Shown: one piece after another, positions 44,672-52,368 of the stretch
How positions within the stretch are numbered: the first letter of the stretch is position 1
Layout: each line of letters starts with the position of its first letter
Source of the DNA: Sphaerisporangium perillae
Lineage (GTDB): Bacteria; Actinomycetota; Actinomycetes; Streptosporangiales; Streptosporangiaceae
Assembly (NCBI RefSeq): GCF_023276435.1
Contig: NZ_JALLPO010000004.1
Location: 62,001 to 126,000, forward strand
Length of the DNA: 64,000 nucleotides
Direction of reading: 5' to 3'
Made by a program: the position numbers and the translations under genes
Notes under the pieces: generated by a model
Database searches by the model: none
What the model saw: only the letters and a program-made list of their open reading frames with translations
What the model was told of the DNA's origin: nothing

Positions 44672-46156
44672 TCAGATAGTGGTACCGAAGTTGTCGCGGA
44701 TGCGGGGCTTGAGCAGCTTCCCGGCGCCGCTGCGCGGCAGGACGTCGGTGAAGACGAGCGACTTGGGGATCTTGTAGCGGGCCAGGCGCCCTTCCATGAA
44801 GGCGAGGATGTCCTCGGCGCTCGCCTGGGCGCCGGGTGCCAGGACCACGACGGCACGGGGGACCTCGCCCCACTTCTCGTCCCGGACACCGATGACGGCG
44901 CAGTCGCCGACGGCCGGGTGCTCGTACAGAACGTTCTCGATCTCGGCCGGGTAGATGTTCTCCCCACCAGAGATGATCATGTCTTTGGCGCGGTCGACGA
45001 TGGTGACGTACCCGTCCTCGTCGGCGTGGGCGATGTCTCCGGAGCGGAACCAGCCGTCGTGGAAGGCAGTCGCCGTCTCCTCGGGGAGGTTCCAGTATCC
45101 GCTCATGACGTTCGGGCCCTCCACGAGCAGTTCGCCACGTGTGGCGTCCTCGCCTGCGCGGTCGACGATGCGGATGTCGCTGAAGAAGTGGGGAAGACCG
45201 GCGCTGCCAAGCTTGTCGAGGGCGTGCTCGGCGTCGAGCAGGCACACGCCGGGGGACGCCTCGGTCATGCCGTAGCCCTGGAGGAAACCCAGCCCGCGCT
45301 GCTGATAGGTGCGGATCAGCGCTTCGGACACCGGTGCGCCCCCGCACAGCAGGATCCGCAGCGACGACAGGTCGGCGTCGGCGAACCGGGGCTCCGCGGC
45401 GATCTGCCGGAACATGGCCGGCACCCCGAACATCACCGTGACCCGGAAGCGCTCGATCAGGTCGAGGGTGCGGGCAGGCGAGAACGACTCCTCGAGGACG
45501 AGTGTGCCGCCCTTGAGAACGGCGGGCAGGCAGGTCATGTTCAGCGCGGCCGTGTGGAACAACGGCGCGGACAGCAAGGTCACGTCACCGGCGGCGAACT
45601 CCCCGTCGACCAAGGTGTTCAGGCTGTTCCAGATGAGGTTGCCGTGGGTGAGCACGGCGCCCTTGGCATGCCCGGTCGTCCCGGACGTGTACATGATGAC
45701 CGCGGTGTCGGCGTGCGTCACAGGGATGTCGAGAGGCACCGGTGTGCAGGCGGCGAGGTCCTTGTCCAGGCGGTCCCCCACGGCGACCAGACAGGGGGTA
45801 GGGCAGGAGAGGGCGAAGTGCTCGAAGGCCGAGGTGTGCACCAGCACGTTCGCCCCGGAGTCCTGGAGGCAGTGCCACAGTTCGGGTTCGGCGAGCCGGG
45901 TGTTGAGCGGCACGAAGATGGCCCCGAGTTGACCGGCCGCGAAGAAGGTCTCCAGGAAGGAGGGGTGGTTGGGGCCGAGGAAGGCGACGCGGTCGCCGGG
46001 ACGCACGCCGAGGCGGCGCAGATGGTGGGCCAGGCGCGTGGTGCGGTCGTGCAGTTGGGCGTAGGTGATCTGGACACCGCCGTGGACGACGGCGGGGCGG
46101 TGAGGGCTTTTGCGGGCGCGTCGCGCGATCCAAGATCCGACGCCGTGGTTGCGCAT
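44672..46156 (-). CDS. Acyl-CoA ligase (AMP-forming, ANL superfamily)
   Basis: This 494-residue enzyme has the ANL motifs: P-loop MYTSGTTGHAKGAVLTH, A5 GYGMTEASPGV, A7 FRSGDIAHADEDGYVTIVDR, A8 ISGGENIYPAEIENVL and the A10 lysine in RSGAGKLLKP. It belongs with short/medium-chain or aryl-acid CoA ligases of the FadD/LcfB style. It would activate the imported acid for the neighbouring oxidation enzymes. The gene lies 139 bp downstream of the SDR stop. Confidence 0.93.
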   Translation of the reverse strand: MRNHGVGSWIARRARKSPHRPAVVHGGVQITYAQLHDRTTRLAHHLRRLGVRPGDRVAFLGPNHPSFLETFFAAGQLGAIFVPLNTRLAEPELWHCLQDSGANVLVHTSAFEHFALSCPTPCLVAVGDRLDKDLAACTPVPLDIPVTHADTAVIMYTSGTTGHAKGAVLTHGNLIWNSLNTLVDGEFAAGDVTLLSAPLFHTAALNMTCLPAVLKGGTLVLEESFSPARTLDLIERFRVTVMFGVPAMFRQIAAEPRFADADLSSLRILLCGGAPVSEALIRTYQQRGLGFLQGYGMTEASPGVCLLDAEHALDKLGSAGLPHFFSDIRIVDRAGEDATRGELLVEGPNVMSGYWNLPEETATAFHDGWFRSGDIAHADEDGYVTIVDRAKDMIISGGENIYPAEIENVLYEHPAVGDCAVIGVRDEKWGEVPRAVVVLAPGAQASAEDILAFMEGRLARYKIPKSLVFTDVLPRSGAGKLLKPRIRDNFGTTI

Positions 46157-46295
46157 ACGGCTACCGTGCCTTTCGGGGGGAGCCTGGCCTCAGCTCCGGG
46201 CTGAGGGAGCGGTGGCCCGTGCGGGACACCTCCGCGTGCGTGTGCACGTCGATCGCGGTCAGCTGGGCCGGGTCCATGGGGCCGGGGCGGCCATG

Positions 46296-47210
46296 TCAGT
46301 CTCCCGTCGGCGGCTGGGGTGCGGGGATGCCGAAGGTCTCGGGTTGCGCTGCGACACCGTCGCTCCAGGCGGCGGCGATCTCGTCGGCACTCCAGCCGCC
46401 GTCGCGGAAGTCGGCCTTCTTCTCCTGCGGGTGATACCACAGCGCCAGCCGGTCCCCGCCGATGCCGATCGCCTGACCGGTGACGGCGGCCGAGGCGTCG
46501 GAGCCGAGGAAGACGACCAGGCCGGCAGCGTCTTCCACGGTGCCCAGTCCCTCCTGCTTGCGCATCCAGTCCGGCAGAGGGGCACCGGTGCGCTCGGCCT
46601 CCTCGATGGCGGGTGCGAACGCCGGGATCGTCCTGGTCATCTCGGTGGCCGCCACGGGGATGACGGCGTTCACCGTGATCCGCGCCCGTGCCAGCTCCAT
46701 GGCCCAGGTACGGGCCATGGCCACGATGCCGGCCTTGGCCGCCGCGTAGTTGGTCTGCCCGAAGTTGCCGCGCTGCCCGGCCGGTGACCCGATCAGGATG
46801 ATGCGGCCGCCCTCGCCCTGCTCCCGCATCCGCACTGCGGCTGCCCGGGCGCAGGTGAACGTGCCGCGCAAGTGGACACGGACCACGTCGTCGAAGTCGT
46901 CGTCGGTCATCTTCCACAGGACCTTGTCCCGCAGGATGCCGGCGTTGGTCACCAGCACGTCGAGCCGCCCGAAATGCTCCACCGCCGCCGAGATCAGCTC
47001 CTCGGCCGCGGCGGTGGCGCCGACCGCGGCGGTCACTCCGAACGCCTTGCCGCCGACCGACTCCACGCTCTGCACCGCCGCGTCGACGACCTGCCGTTCC
47101 ACGTCGTTGACCACGACGGATGCCCCGGCCGCGGCGAGTGCGCGGGCGTAGGCAAGCCCGAGACCGCGGCCGCTGCCGGTGACGACGGCCACCTTCCCCG
47201 TCAGATCCAT
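46296..47210 (-). CDS. SDR-family 3-hydroxyacyl-CoA dehydrogenase-like protein
   Basis: This 304-residue short-chain dehydrogenase has the Rossmann motif TGSGRGLG (11-18), NAG (89-91) and the catalytic triad Ser142, Tyr155 and Lys159 (YAAAK). Its opening MDLTGKVAVVTGSGRGLGL is like the dehydrogenase part of peroxisomal multifunctional enzyme type 2, which oxidises (3R)-hydroxyacyl-CoA; that fits a MaoC hydratase, which makes the R form. GGAG precedes ATG 47210. It is the first gene of the operon and starts inside the duplicated regulatory block with the MarR-type operator. Confidence 0.9.
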   Translation of the reverse strand: MDLTGKVAVVTGSGRGLGLAYARALAAAGASVVVNDVERQVVDAAVQSVESVGGKAFGVTAAVGATAAAEELISAAVEHFGRLDVLVTNAGILRDKVLWKMTDDDFDDVVRVHLRGTFTCARAAAVRMREQGEGGRIILIGSPAGQRGNFGQTNYAAAKAGIVAMARTWAMELARARITVNAVIPVAATEMTRTIPAFAPAIEEAERTGAPLPDWMRKQEGLGTVEDAAGLVVFLGSDASAAVTGQAIGIGGDRLALWYHPQEKKADFRDGGWSADEIAAAWSDGVAAQPETFGIPAPQPPTGD

Positions 47211-47320
47211 GGAACTCCACCCTTCATCGACAGGATTCCTGGTTATGGCTGACAGTCTCGCGACTAACAGGAATCCTGTCAATGGTGGTGGCGTGGGCCT
47301 ATCTTCCGCAGGGCGCGCAG
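47172..47320. repeat. Duplicated regulatory block, copy 1 (SDR side)
   Basis: About 149 bp that include the first codons of the SDR gene, its ribosome site, the double operator and a leader sequence (GTGGGCCTATCTTCCGCAGG). It matches 48883-49038 in the same orientation along its whole length with scattered differences. Between the two copies lies the secreted hydrolase gene. Confidence 0.85.
47229..47280. promoter_or_regulatory. Double MarR-type operator, copy 1
   Basis: GACAGGATTCCTG (47229-47241) and its perfect inverse CAGGAATCCTGTC (47268-47280). Each arm contains the 11-bp palindrome CAGGAWTCCTG, so there are two sites 37 bp apart centre to centre. On the minus strand, TTGACA within the right arm is followed 17 bp later by GAGACT, a plausible promoter of the SDR operon. 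Confidence 0.75.
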
Positions 47321-47414
47321 TCTCGGCGGGTGATGCCCATGGGACACAGCGCGGAGTGCTCGTGGCCGGGTGCGGCAGGCATGGACAGAGCCGGTCGGGC
47401 GCCGAAGGGAGCCG

Positions 47415-48779
47415 TCATGGCCGGGAGCCGTCATGGTGCGCGAGGTCGTACGGGCGCGGGTACGAGGCGGGCCGGTAGGCCACGTAGCGCGGCTTGCTCG
47501 TCGGATCCGCCTGCTGCGCACGGGAGTTGAGCGTGGCCGGCGAGGTGTCCCAGCTGCCGGTGTCCAAGCGGTGCTCCAGGGTGTCCAGGGCGCCGATGAT
47601 CTCGCCCGAGGTGAAGGTGCAGTGCCCGGGGCCGTCGACGTAGGCCTGGCTCAGCAGGGCGCCCGAGCCGGCTGCGACAGCGGCCCGGCGGTGGGCGCTC
47701 TCCGCCTGGACGGGAACCAGCGGGTCGCCGGTGGTGTGGATGTCGAGCTGGGGGTCGGCGAGCCGGCCCTTGAAAACGCTGGTGTTCCGCATCCACCGTA
47801 CGGCGGCGGGGTCGGCGGAGATACGGGGTGCGCGGTCGAGCGCCGCGAGGTCGGTGCGCAGCGACAGACCCGCCTTCTTGTACAACTCCGTCACCTCCTT
47901 GAACAGCGGGGAGCGGTGGAGCATTGCCGTGTAGTCGACGCCCGTGTTCCAGGACATGTTGCCCCCGGCGCGGCTCTCGGCCTCCTGCCGCCAGCCGAAG
48001 GCGGACAGCTGGAGGAGCCCTGTGACGGCGGTGTACTGGTTGGCCTGCTGGGCGTCCCAGTCGGTGGGGCCCGGCTCGGTCTGCGTGGTGCTGTTGTAGC
48101 CGGGGATGTTGTACAGTGCCGCGGCGAGGGCGACGCGGGCGCGGCCCCCGGCGGTCAGCTGGGCCGCGGTGGCCGCGGCGGTCAGGGTCGTGGCGGCGCT
48201 CTGCGCCTGCGCCCGGCCGGCGAATCCGGTGAGCGGGATGTTCGCGTCCGGCGCCAGCAGTGTCTTCAGCGCGAACGCCGAGTCCAGCGTGTTGTTCCAG
48301 TTCGCCACGCCACCCTGCACCAGACCGCACATGGAGAGCGAGCCGTCGAAGCGGTCCGCGTGCCGCTCGGCCAGCCTCGTCGTGACGAGTCCCCCGTACG
48401 AGGTGCCCCAGGCGATGGTCCGCTTCGCCTTGCCGAACTTGTCGGTGAACAGGTCCAGGGTGGCGAGCTGGTCGGGCACGGCTTCCGTGACCGCCCAGCC
48501 GTTCGTCGCGTACGAGGACCCGATGAGTCCGTAGCCCTGGTCGAGAAGTGAGTCCAGGGTGGCCGGACTGGGCGTGTTCCGGGCGGGGTTGGGCTGTCCG
48601 GCGGGGGCGTAGCCGTGGCTGTAGAGGAGCACGGTGCCGTTCCAGGCGGCAGGGACGTCCATCACGTATGCGGCGCCGGAGGGGAGGCGGCCCTCCAGGT
48701 GGGTGTCCGTGGCGGCCTGTGCGGGTAGGGAGGTGAGAGCACACAGGCAGAGGGTCAGCAGGGCGACTGGAGTTCTCAT
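47415..48779 (-). CDS. Secreted alpha/beta-hydrolase-family protein
   Basis: This 454-residue protein has a signal peptide (MRTPVALLTLCLCALTSLPAQA) and an alpha/beta-hydrolase fold. The oxyanion region is LLYSHGYAPAG, the nucleophile AWGTSYGGLVTTRLA, the Asp in HTTGDPLVPVQAE and the His in VDGPGHCTFTSGE. It is likely an extracellular esterase or peptidase of an actinomycete family I cannot name exactly. It lies between two copies of the MarR-type operator block and reads on the minus strand, so it is likely co-regulated with the SDR operon. The ribosome site is weak. Confidence 0.8.
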   Translation of the reverse strand: MRTPVALLTLCLCALTSLPAQAATDTHLEGRLPSGAAYVMDVPAAWNGTVLLYSHGYAPAGQPNPARNTPSPATLDSLLDQGYGLIGSSYATNGWAVTEAVPDQLATLDLFTDKFGKAKRTIAWGTSYGGLVTTRLAERHADRFDGSLSMCGLVQGGVANWNNTLDSAFALKTLLAPDANIPLTGFAGRAQAQSAATTLTAAATAAQLTAGGRARVALAAALYNIPGYNSTTQTEPGPTDWDAQQANQYTAVTGLLQLSAFGWRQEAESRAGGNMSWNTGVDYTAMLHRSPLFKEVTELYKKAGLSLRTDLAALDRAPRISADPAAVRWMRNTSVFKGRLADPQLDIHTTGDPLVPVQAESAHRRAAVAAGSGALLSQAYVDGPGHCTFTSGEIIGALDTLEHRLDTGSWDTSPATLNSRAQQADPTSKPRYVAYRPASYPRPYDLAHHDGSRP

Positions 48780-48882
48780 CGGGGTCCATTCCGGTGTCGG
48801 TGTGACGGAGCGGGGGGCGGGGTGCTGAAGGACGTTGGCGCGTGTCTCGCACAGCAGTGGTCGGCCGTCTCGTCGATCGTGG

Positions 48883-49038
48883 GCTGCCGGTGGCCGTGCG
48901 CGGCCGCCTTCCCCGTCAGATCCATGGAACTCCGCACTTCATTGACAGGATTCCTGATTATGGCTGACGGTCAGTCTGACGACCGGCAGGAATCCTGTCA
49001 ATAGGGTAGGGTGGACCTATCTTCTGCAGGGCGCGCAG
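48883..49038. repeat. Duplicated regulatory block, copy 2 (MarR side)
   Basis: This block includes a remnant of the SDR start (ATGGATCTGACGGGGAAGG on the minus strand, about nine codons and then broken), the operator and the leader of the MarR gene. It is the counterpart of 47172-47320. Confidence 0.85.
48944..49001. promoter_or_regulatory. Double MarR-type operator, copy 2
   Basis: TTGACAGGATTCCTG (48942-48956) and CAGGAATCCTGTCAA (48987-49001) are perfect inverted arms. Each contains the palindrome CAGGAWTCCTG, 41 bp apart centre to centre. This is 4 bp wider than copy 1. It lies directly upstream of the MarR gene, as expected for autoregulation. Confidence 0.78.
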
Positions 49039-49076
49039 CCGCGGCCGCCCCTCGGGACAGCCGAATGGAGGGCGCC

Positions 49077-49532
49077 GTGTCGGAAGCCGCCATGCAGCCG
49101 GCCGGTCGAGGTGTGAAGGCGCCCCCGTCACTGCTGTACCTGGTCAAACGCGTCGAACTCGTCGTGCGGGCACGGCTCGACGAGCTACTCAAGCCGGCGG
49201 GTGTGACCGCTCTGCAGTACACCGCGCTGACCGTGCTGGAGCGGCATGACGGCCTCACCGCCGCACAGCTCGCCCGTGACTCCTTCGTCACCGCCCAGTC
49301 GATGGCCGACATGGTCCGCACGCTCGAGACCCGGGGCTACGTCGTCCGGCGCCCCAACGCGGCCAACCGGCGCGAGCTTCTCATCGCACTGACCGGCCTC
49401 GGACACGAACTCCTCGCCGAGTACGCGCAGCCCGTACGCGACCTGGAGCGGAGCATGACCGATGGTCTCATCGCCGACCAGATCGCCGAGCTGCGCGCCG
49501 CGCTCGACCACGCTTGGCGGCAGCTCTCCTGA
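49077..49532 (+). CDS. MarR-family transcriptional regulator
   Basis: This 151-residue winged-helix protein has the MarR pattern: LLYLVKRVELVVRARLDELL, then ALQYTALTVL, the recognition region LTAAQLARDSFVTAQSMADMVRTLE, and the wing RRPNAANRRELLIALT. GTG 49077 is preferred because GGAGGG lies six bases upstream; other in-frame starts are at 49011 and 49065. It is next to the operator at 48944-49001 and is the obvious candidate to bind it and its copy at 47229-47280. MarR proteins in catabolic operons often sense an aryl- or acyl-CoA. Confidence 0.92.
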   Translation: MSEAAMQPAGRGVKAPPSLLYLVKRVELVVRARLDELLKPAGVTALQYTALTVLERHDGLTAAQLARDSFVTAQSMADMVRTLETRGYVVRRPNAANRRELLIALTGLGHELLAEYAQPVRDLERSMTDGLIADQIAELRAALDHAWRQLS

Positions 49533-49621
49533 CGTGGTCCGGACCGCCCAGCCCACCTCGAAGACGTCGGCTGCCGGGCCAGGTTCCCGATCTGGGACAG
49601 GAAGTCTCCCGCCCCGTCCGC

Positions 49622-50053
49622 TCAGCGCGCCCGCTCCCAGACCGGCGGGACGCCCGGAGTCAGCACGGTGTAGTCGGGTGCCTCCCGCAGTGCCTGCTCC
49701 GCGCCGCCCGGCGTGTAGATCGCGATGATGCGCAGCTGCCGCCAGCCGGTGTTGAAGGTGGAGTGCACCGTTCCCCTCGGCACGAACACGAAGTCCCCGG
49801 CCTTCACCGGGAACTCCCCCGAGTCACCCACGGTTTGGACACCATCGCCATCGATGAAGTACAGGACCTCGTCGGAGTTCGGGTGCGTATGCGGCTCGTG
49901 GCCCTTGGCGGGGTTGATGATCACCTCACCCGCGGTAAGGGGCGCCCCCGAGAAGAGATCGGCGCTCACCCCCCACTTGATGCTTCCCCAGTCGAAGACC
50001 TCGGTCGACAGCTCCGACTGCACGGTTTGGGCCCTCGTCTCGGATTCGCTCAC
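49622..50053 (-). CDS. Cupin-domain protein
   Basis: This 143-residue single-domain cupin has the metal-binding motif 1 HEPHTHPNSDEVLYFIDGDG and motif 2 GDFVFVPRGTVHSTFNTG. Cupins bind a metal and act as oxidases, isomerases or sensors. GTG 50053 follows AGAGGA. It lies 46 bp downstream of the TIM-barrel gene on the same strand, the end of a cluster with the Tm-1-like and PEP-hydrolase-like genes. The substrate is not predictable. Confidence 0.88.
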   Translation of the reverse strand: MSESETRAQTVQSELSTEVFDWGSIKWGVSADLFSGAPLTAGEVIINPAKGHEPHTHPNSDEVLYFIDGDGVQTVGDSGEFPVKAGDFVFVPRGTVHSTFNTGWRQLRIIAIYTPGGAEQALREAPDYTVLTPGVPPVWERAR

Positions 50054-50099
50054 GATTCCTCTCCTTTCCAGTACGTATGCTTCTCGCCTGCACCCGCCC

Positions 50100-50927
50100 T
50101 CAGGGCCGGACGATGATGGACTTGAAGTCTTCGGTCTGCCGGCGGATGCCCGCTTCCGTGGGCAGGCGTTCGATCGAGCTCGCGCCGAAGAAGCCCACGA
50201 CCCCGTCCGTGTGGGTGAGTACGTACTGTGCGTCCGCGGGTTCCGCGATGGGGCCGCCGTGGCACAGGACGAGAATGTCCGGGTTGACCGCGACCGCGGC
50301 ATCCCGAATCGCCTGGATCCGCTCGACGCACTCATCGAGTGTGAGCGCGGTGCGTGCGCCGATGGTGCCCTTGGTGGTCAGGCCCATGTGCGGGACGAGG
50401 ACATCGGCGCCGGCCTCGGCCATGGCGGTGGCCTGGTCGACGTCGAACACGTACGGTGCGGTCAGCAGTTCGCGTTCGTGTGCGGCCGCGATCATCTTGA
50501 TCTCCAGGTCGAAGCCCATCCCGGTCTCCTCCAGGTTCTGGCGGAAGACGCCGTCGATCAGCCCTACCGTCGGGAAGTTCTGCACGCCGGTGAACCCGGC
50601 TTCCTTGACCTTGTCGAGGAAGCGGCCCATCACCCGGAACGGGTCCGTGCCGTTGACGCCCGCGAGTACGGGCGTGTCTTCGACCACGGGGAGCACCTCG
50701 TCCGCCATCTCCATGACGATGGCGTTCGCGTCGCCGTAGGCCAGCAGGCCCGCGAGGGATCCCCGGCCGGCCATCCGGTACCGCCCCGAGTTGTAGACGA
50801 TGAGCAGGTCGATGCCGCCCGCCTCGGCCGACTTGGCGGAGATGCCCGTTCCGGCGCCGCCGCCGATGATCGGCCGGCCTGCCGCGACGGTCGTCCTGAG
50901 CCGTTCGAGTGCCGTGTTCCGGTCCAT
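50100..50927 (-). CDS. PEP-hydrolase-like TIM-barrel protein (Tm-1 C-terminal half)
   Basis: This 275-residue protein belongs to the phosphoenolpyruvate hydrolase-like family, which also forms the C-terminal half of the tomato virus-resistance protein Tm-1. Marker segments are [59 protein letters not shown] and [12 protein letters not shown]. The bacterial reaction is not established. AAGGAA precedes ATG 50927. It follows the Tm-1-like gene by 103 bp on the same strand. Confidence 0.88.
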   Translation of the reverse strand: MDRNTALERLRTTVAAGRPIIGGGAGTGISAKSAEAGGIDLLIVYNSGRYRMAGRGSLAGLLAYGDANAIVMEMADEVLPVVEDTPVLAGVNGTDPFRVMGRFLDKVKEAGFTGVQNFPTVGLIDGVFRQNLEETGMGFDLEIKMIAAAHERELLTAPYVFDVDQATAMAEAGADVLVPHMGLTTKGTIGARTALTLDECVERIQAIRDAAVAVNPDILVLCHGGPIAEPADAQYVLTHTDGVVGFFGASSIERLPTEAGIRRQTEDFKSIIVRP

Positions 50928-51030
50928 GATCGCGTTCCTTCCCGCCCACGCACGGGGTGGGCACCTGCTGCTCAGCCATACCAGCTGGTTGCTCCAGCTC
51001 ACGGCCGCGCCGCTTCGACCGCCCGCCCCA

Positions 51031-52254
51031 TCACCGAAACGAGGTGATCAGCCCGTGCAGGCGCCGTGCGGCGTCGCGCCCGAACCCGCGGTCGTTGATG
51101 TGCGAGTCCACCTCGACGATCTCAGCCGGCGACCCGGTGAGCGCACCCCGCAGCGCTGAGAAGAGCTCTCCGTCCGCCGCGGCGTCCCGGAACGGGCCGC
51201 CCTCCTTGTCGATGCCGCTCACACCGCGCAGCGGAAGAAGCACCGTGACCGGCCCGCGGGCACGGGACAACTTCGTACCGATGCGCCGGCCGAGTTCGGC
51301 GTTCTCCTCCGGCGTGGTCCGCATCAACGTGACGGTCGGATTGTGGATCACGAAGGTCCGGTCAGCGAAAGCGCCGGGCACTGTCTCACGCGGCCCGAAG
51401 TTGACCAAGTCGAGTGCGCCGAGCGAGACGACCTGGGGGATGCCCTGCTCACCGGCCGCCTCCAGCCGGTGCGGCCCCGCGCTCAGCACACCGCCCACGA
51501 GATCGTCGGCGAGTTCCGTGGTGGTCAGGTCGAGCACTCCCACGAGCCGGCCGTCGCGCACGAGCTTCTCCATCGCGCGCCCGCCGGCACCGGTGGCATG
51601 GAAGACGAGCGGTTCGTAACCGAGGCCGACCAGCTCCGCCCGTGCCTCGTCGACGGCCGGCGTGGTCAGGCCGAACATCGTCAGACCCACCAGTGGCCGC
51701 TGCTCGCCGGCCGGTGCGGTGCGCCGGGCCTCCTGCTCCGCGGCCATCGCGGCGATCGCCGCGGCGGCGTTGGCGAAGACCTGCTCGGAAACGGAGTTGA
51801 TCCCGGCGACGTCGACCACCGAGTGCATGAGCGTCACGTCACTCTCGCCGACGTAGGGCGAGACATCACCCGAGGCCATCGTGGAGACCAGCAGTTTCGG
51901 CACCCCGACCGGCAGGGCGCGCATCGCGCGGGACGCGACCGACGAGCCACCGGAACCGCCGACGGCGAGCACGCCGTCGAGCCGGCCCTCCGCATGCAGC
52001 GCGAGGGTCACCGACGTGGCGCCGGAGGCCATCGCCTCCATGGCCGCGCCCCGATCGCGTGCCTCCCGTAGCGCCGTGAGATCGGCATGCCCGGCCTGGG
52101 CGACCTGCGAAGCGGTGACGTCCGCGGCTGATTCCGAGAACAGCCCGACGTCGATCGTGACGGTGCTCGCCCCGTGCGCGCGTACCCGGTCGGCGATCCA
52201 CGCGTACTCCTCGCCCTTGGTGTCCATCGTGCCGATGAGAACGACCGTGGCCAT
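51031..52254 (-). CDS. Tm-1-like ATP-binding domain protein (UPF0261)
   Basis: This 407-residue protein matches the Tm-1-like/UPF0261 family: [20 protein letters not shown] at the start, [37 protein letters not shown], and a later [22 protein letters not shown]. In plants the same domain binds ATP within Tm-1; in bacteria its function is unknown. AGGAGG lies eight bases before ATG 52254. It leads the Tm-1-like/TIM-barrel/cupin cluster and is divergent from a MocR gene across a perfect operator. Confidence 0.9.
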   Translation of the reverse strand: MATVVLIGTMDTKGEEYAWIADRVRAHGASTVTIDVGLFSESAADVTASQVAQAGHADLTALREARDRGAAMEAMASGATSVTLALHAEGRLDGVLAVGGSGGSSVASRAMRALPVGVPKLLVSTMASGDVSPYVGESDVTLMHSVVDVAGINSVSEQVFANAAAAIAAMAAEQEARRTAPAGEQRPLVGLTMFGLTTPAVDEARAELVGLGYEPLVFHATGAGGRAMEKLVRDGRLVGVLDLTTTELADDLVGGVLSAGPHRLEAAGEQGIPQVVSLGALDLVNFGPRETVPGAFADRTFVIHNPTVTLMRTTPEENAELGRRIGTKLSRARGPVTVLLPLRGVSGIDKEGGPFRDAAADGELFSALRGALTGSPAEIVEVDSHINDRGFGRDAARRLHGLITSFR

Positions 52255-52321
52255 CCTGTATGCCTCCTGCTCTCCTTCGAGCCCTGTGCTGGGCATTGTG
52301 ACAGGGTGGGAGCGTCCCGAG

Positions 52322-52347
52322 TGGTCCACTTGAGACCAAGTGGACCA
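52322..52347. promoter_or_regulatory. Perfect 11-bp inverted repeat between the Tm-1-like and MocR genes
   Basis: TGGTCCACTTG (52322-52332), a 4-nt spacer, then CAAGTGGACCA (52337-52347). It sits in the 114-bp divergent region, 21 bp before the MocR start, and is a likely MocR operator. Confidence 0.75.
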
Positions 52348-52368
52348 AGGCTGAGAGGTGTGCGATCG

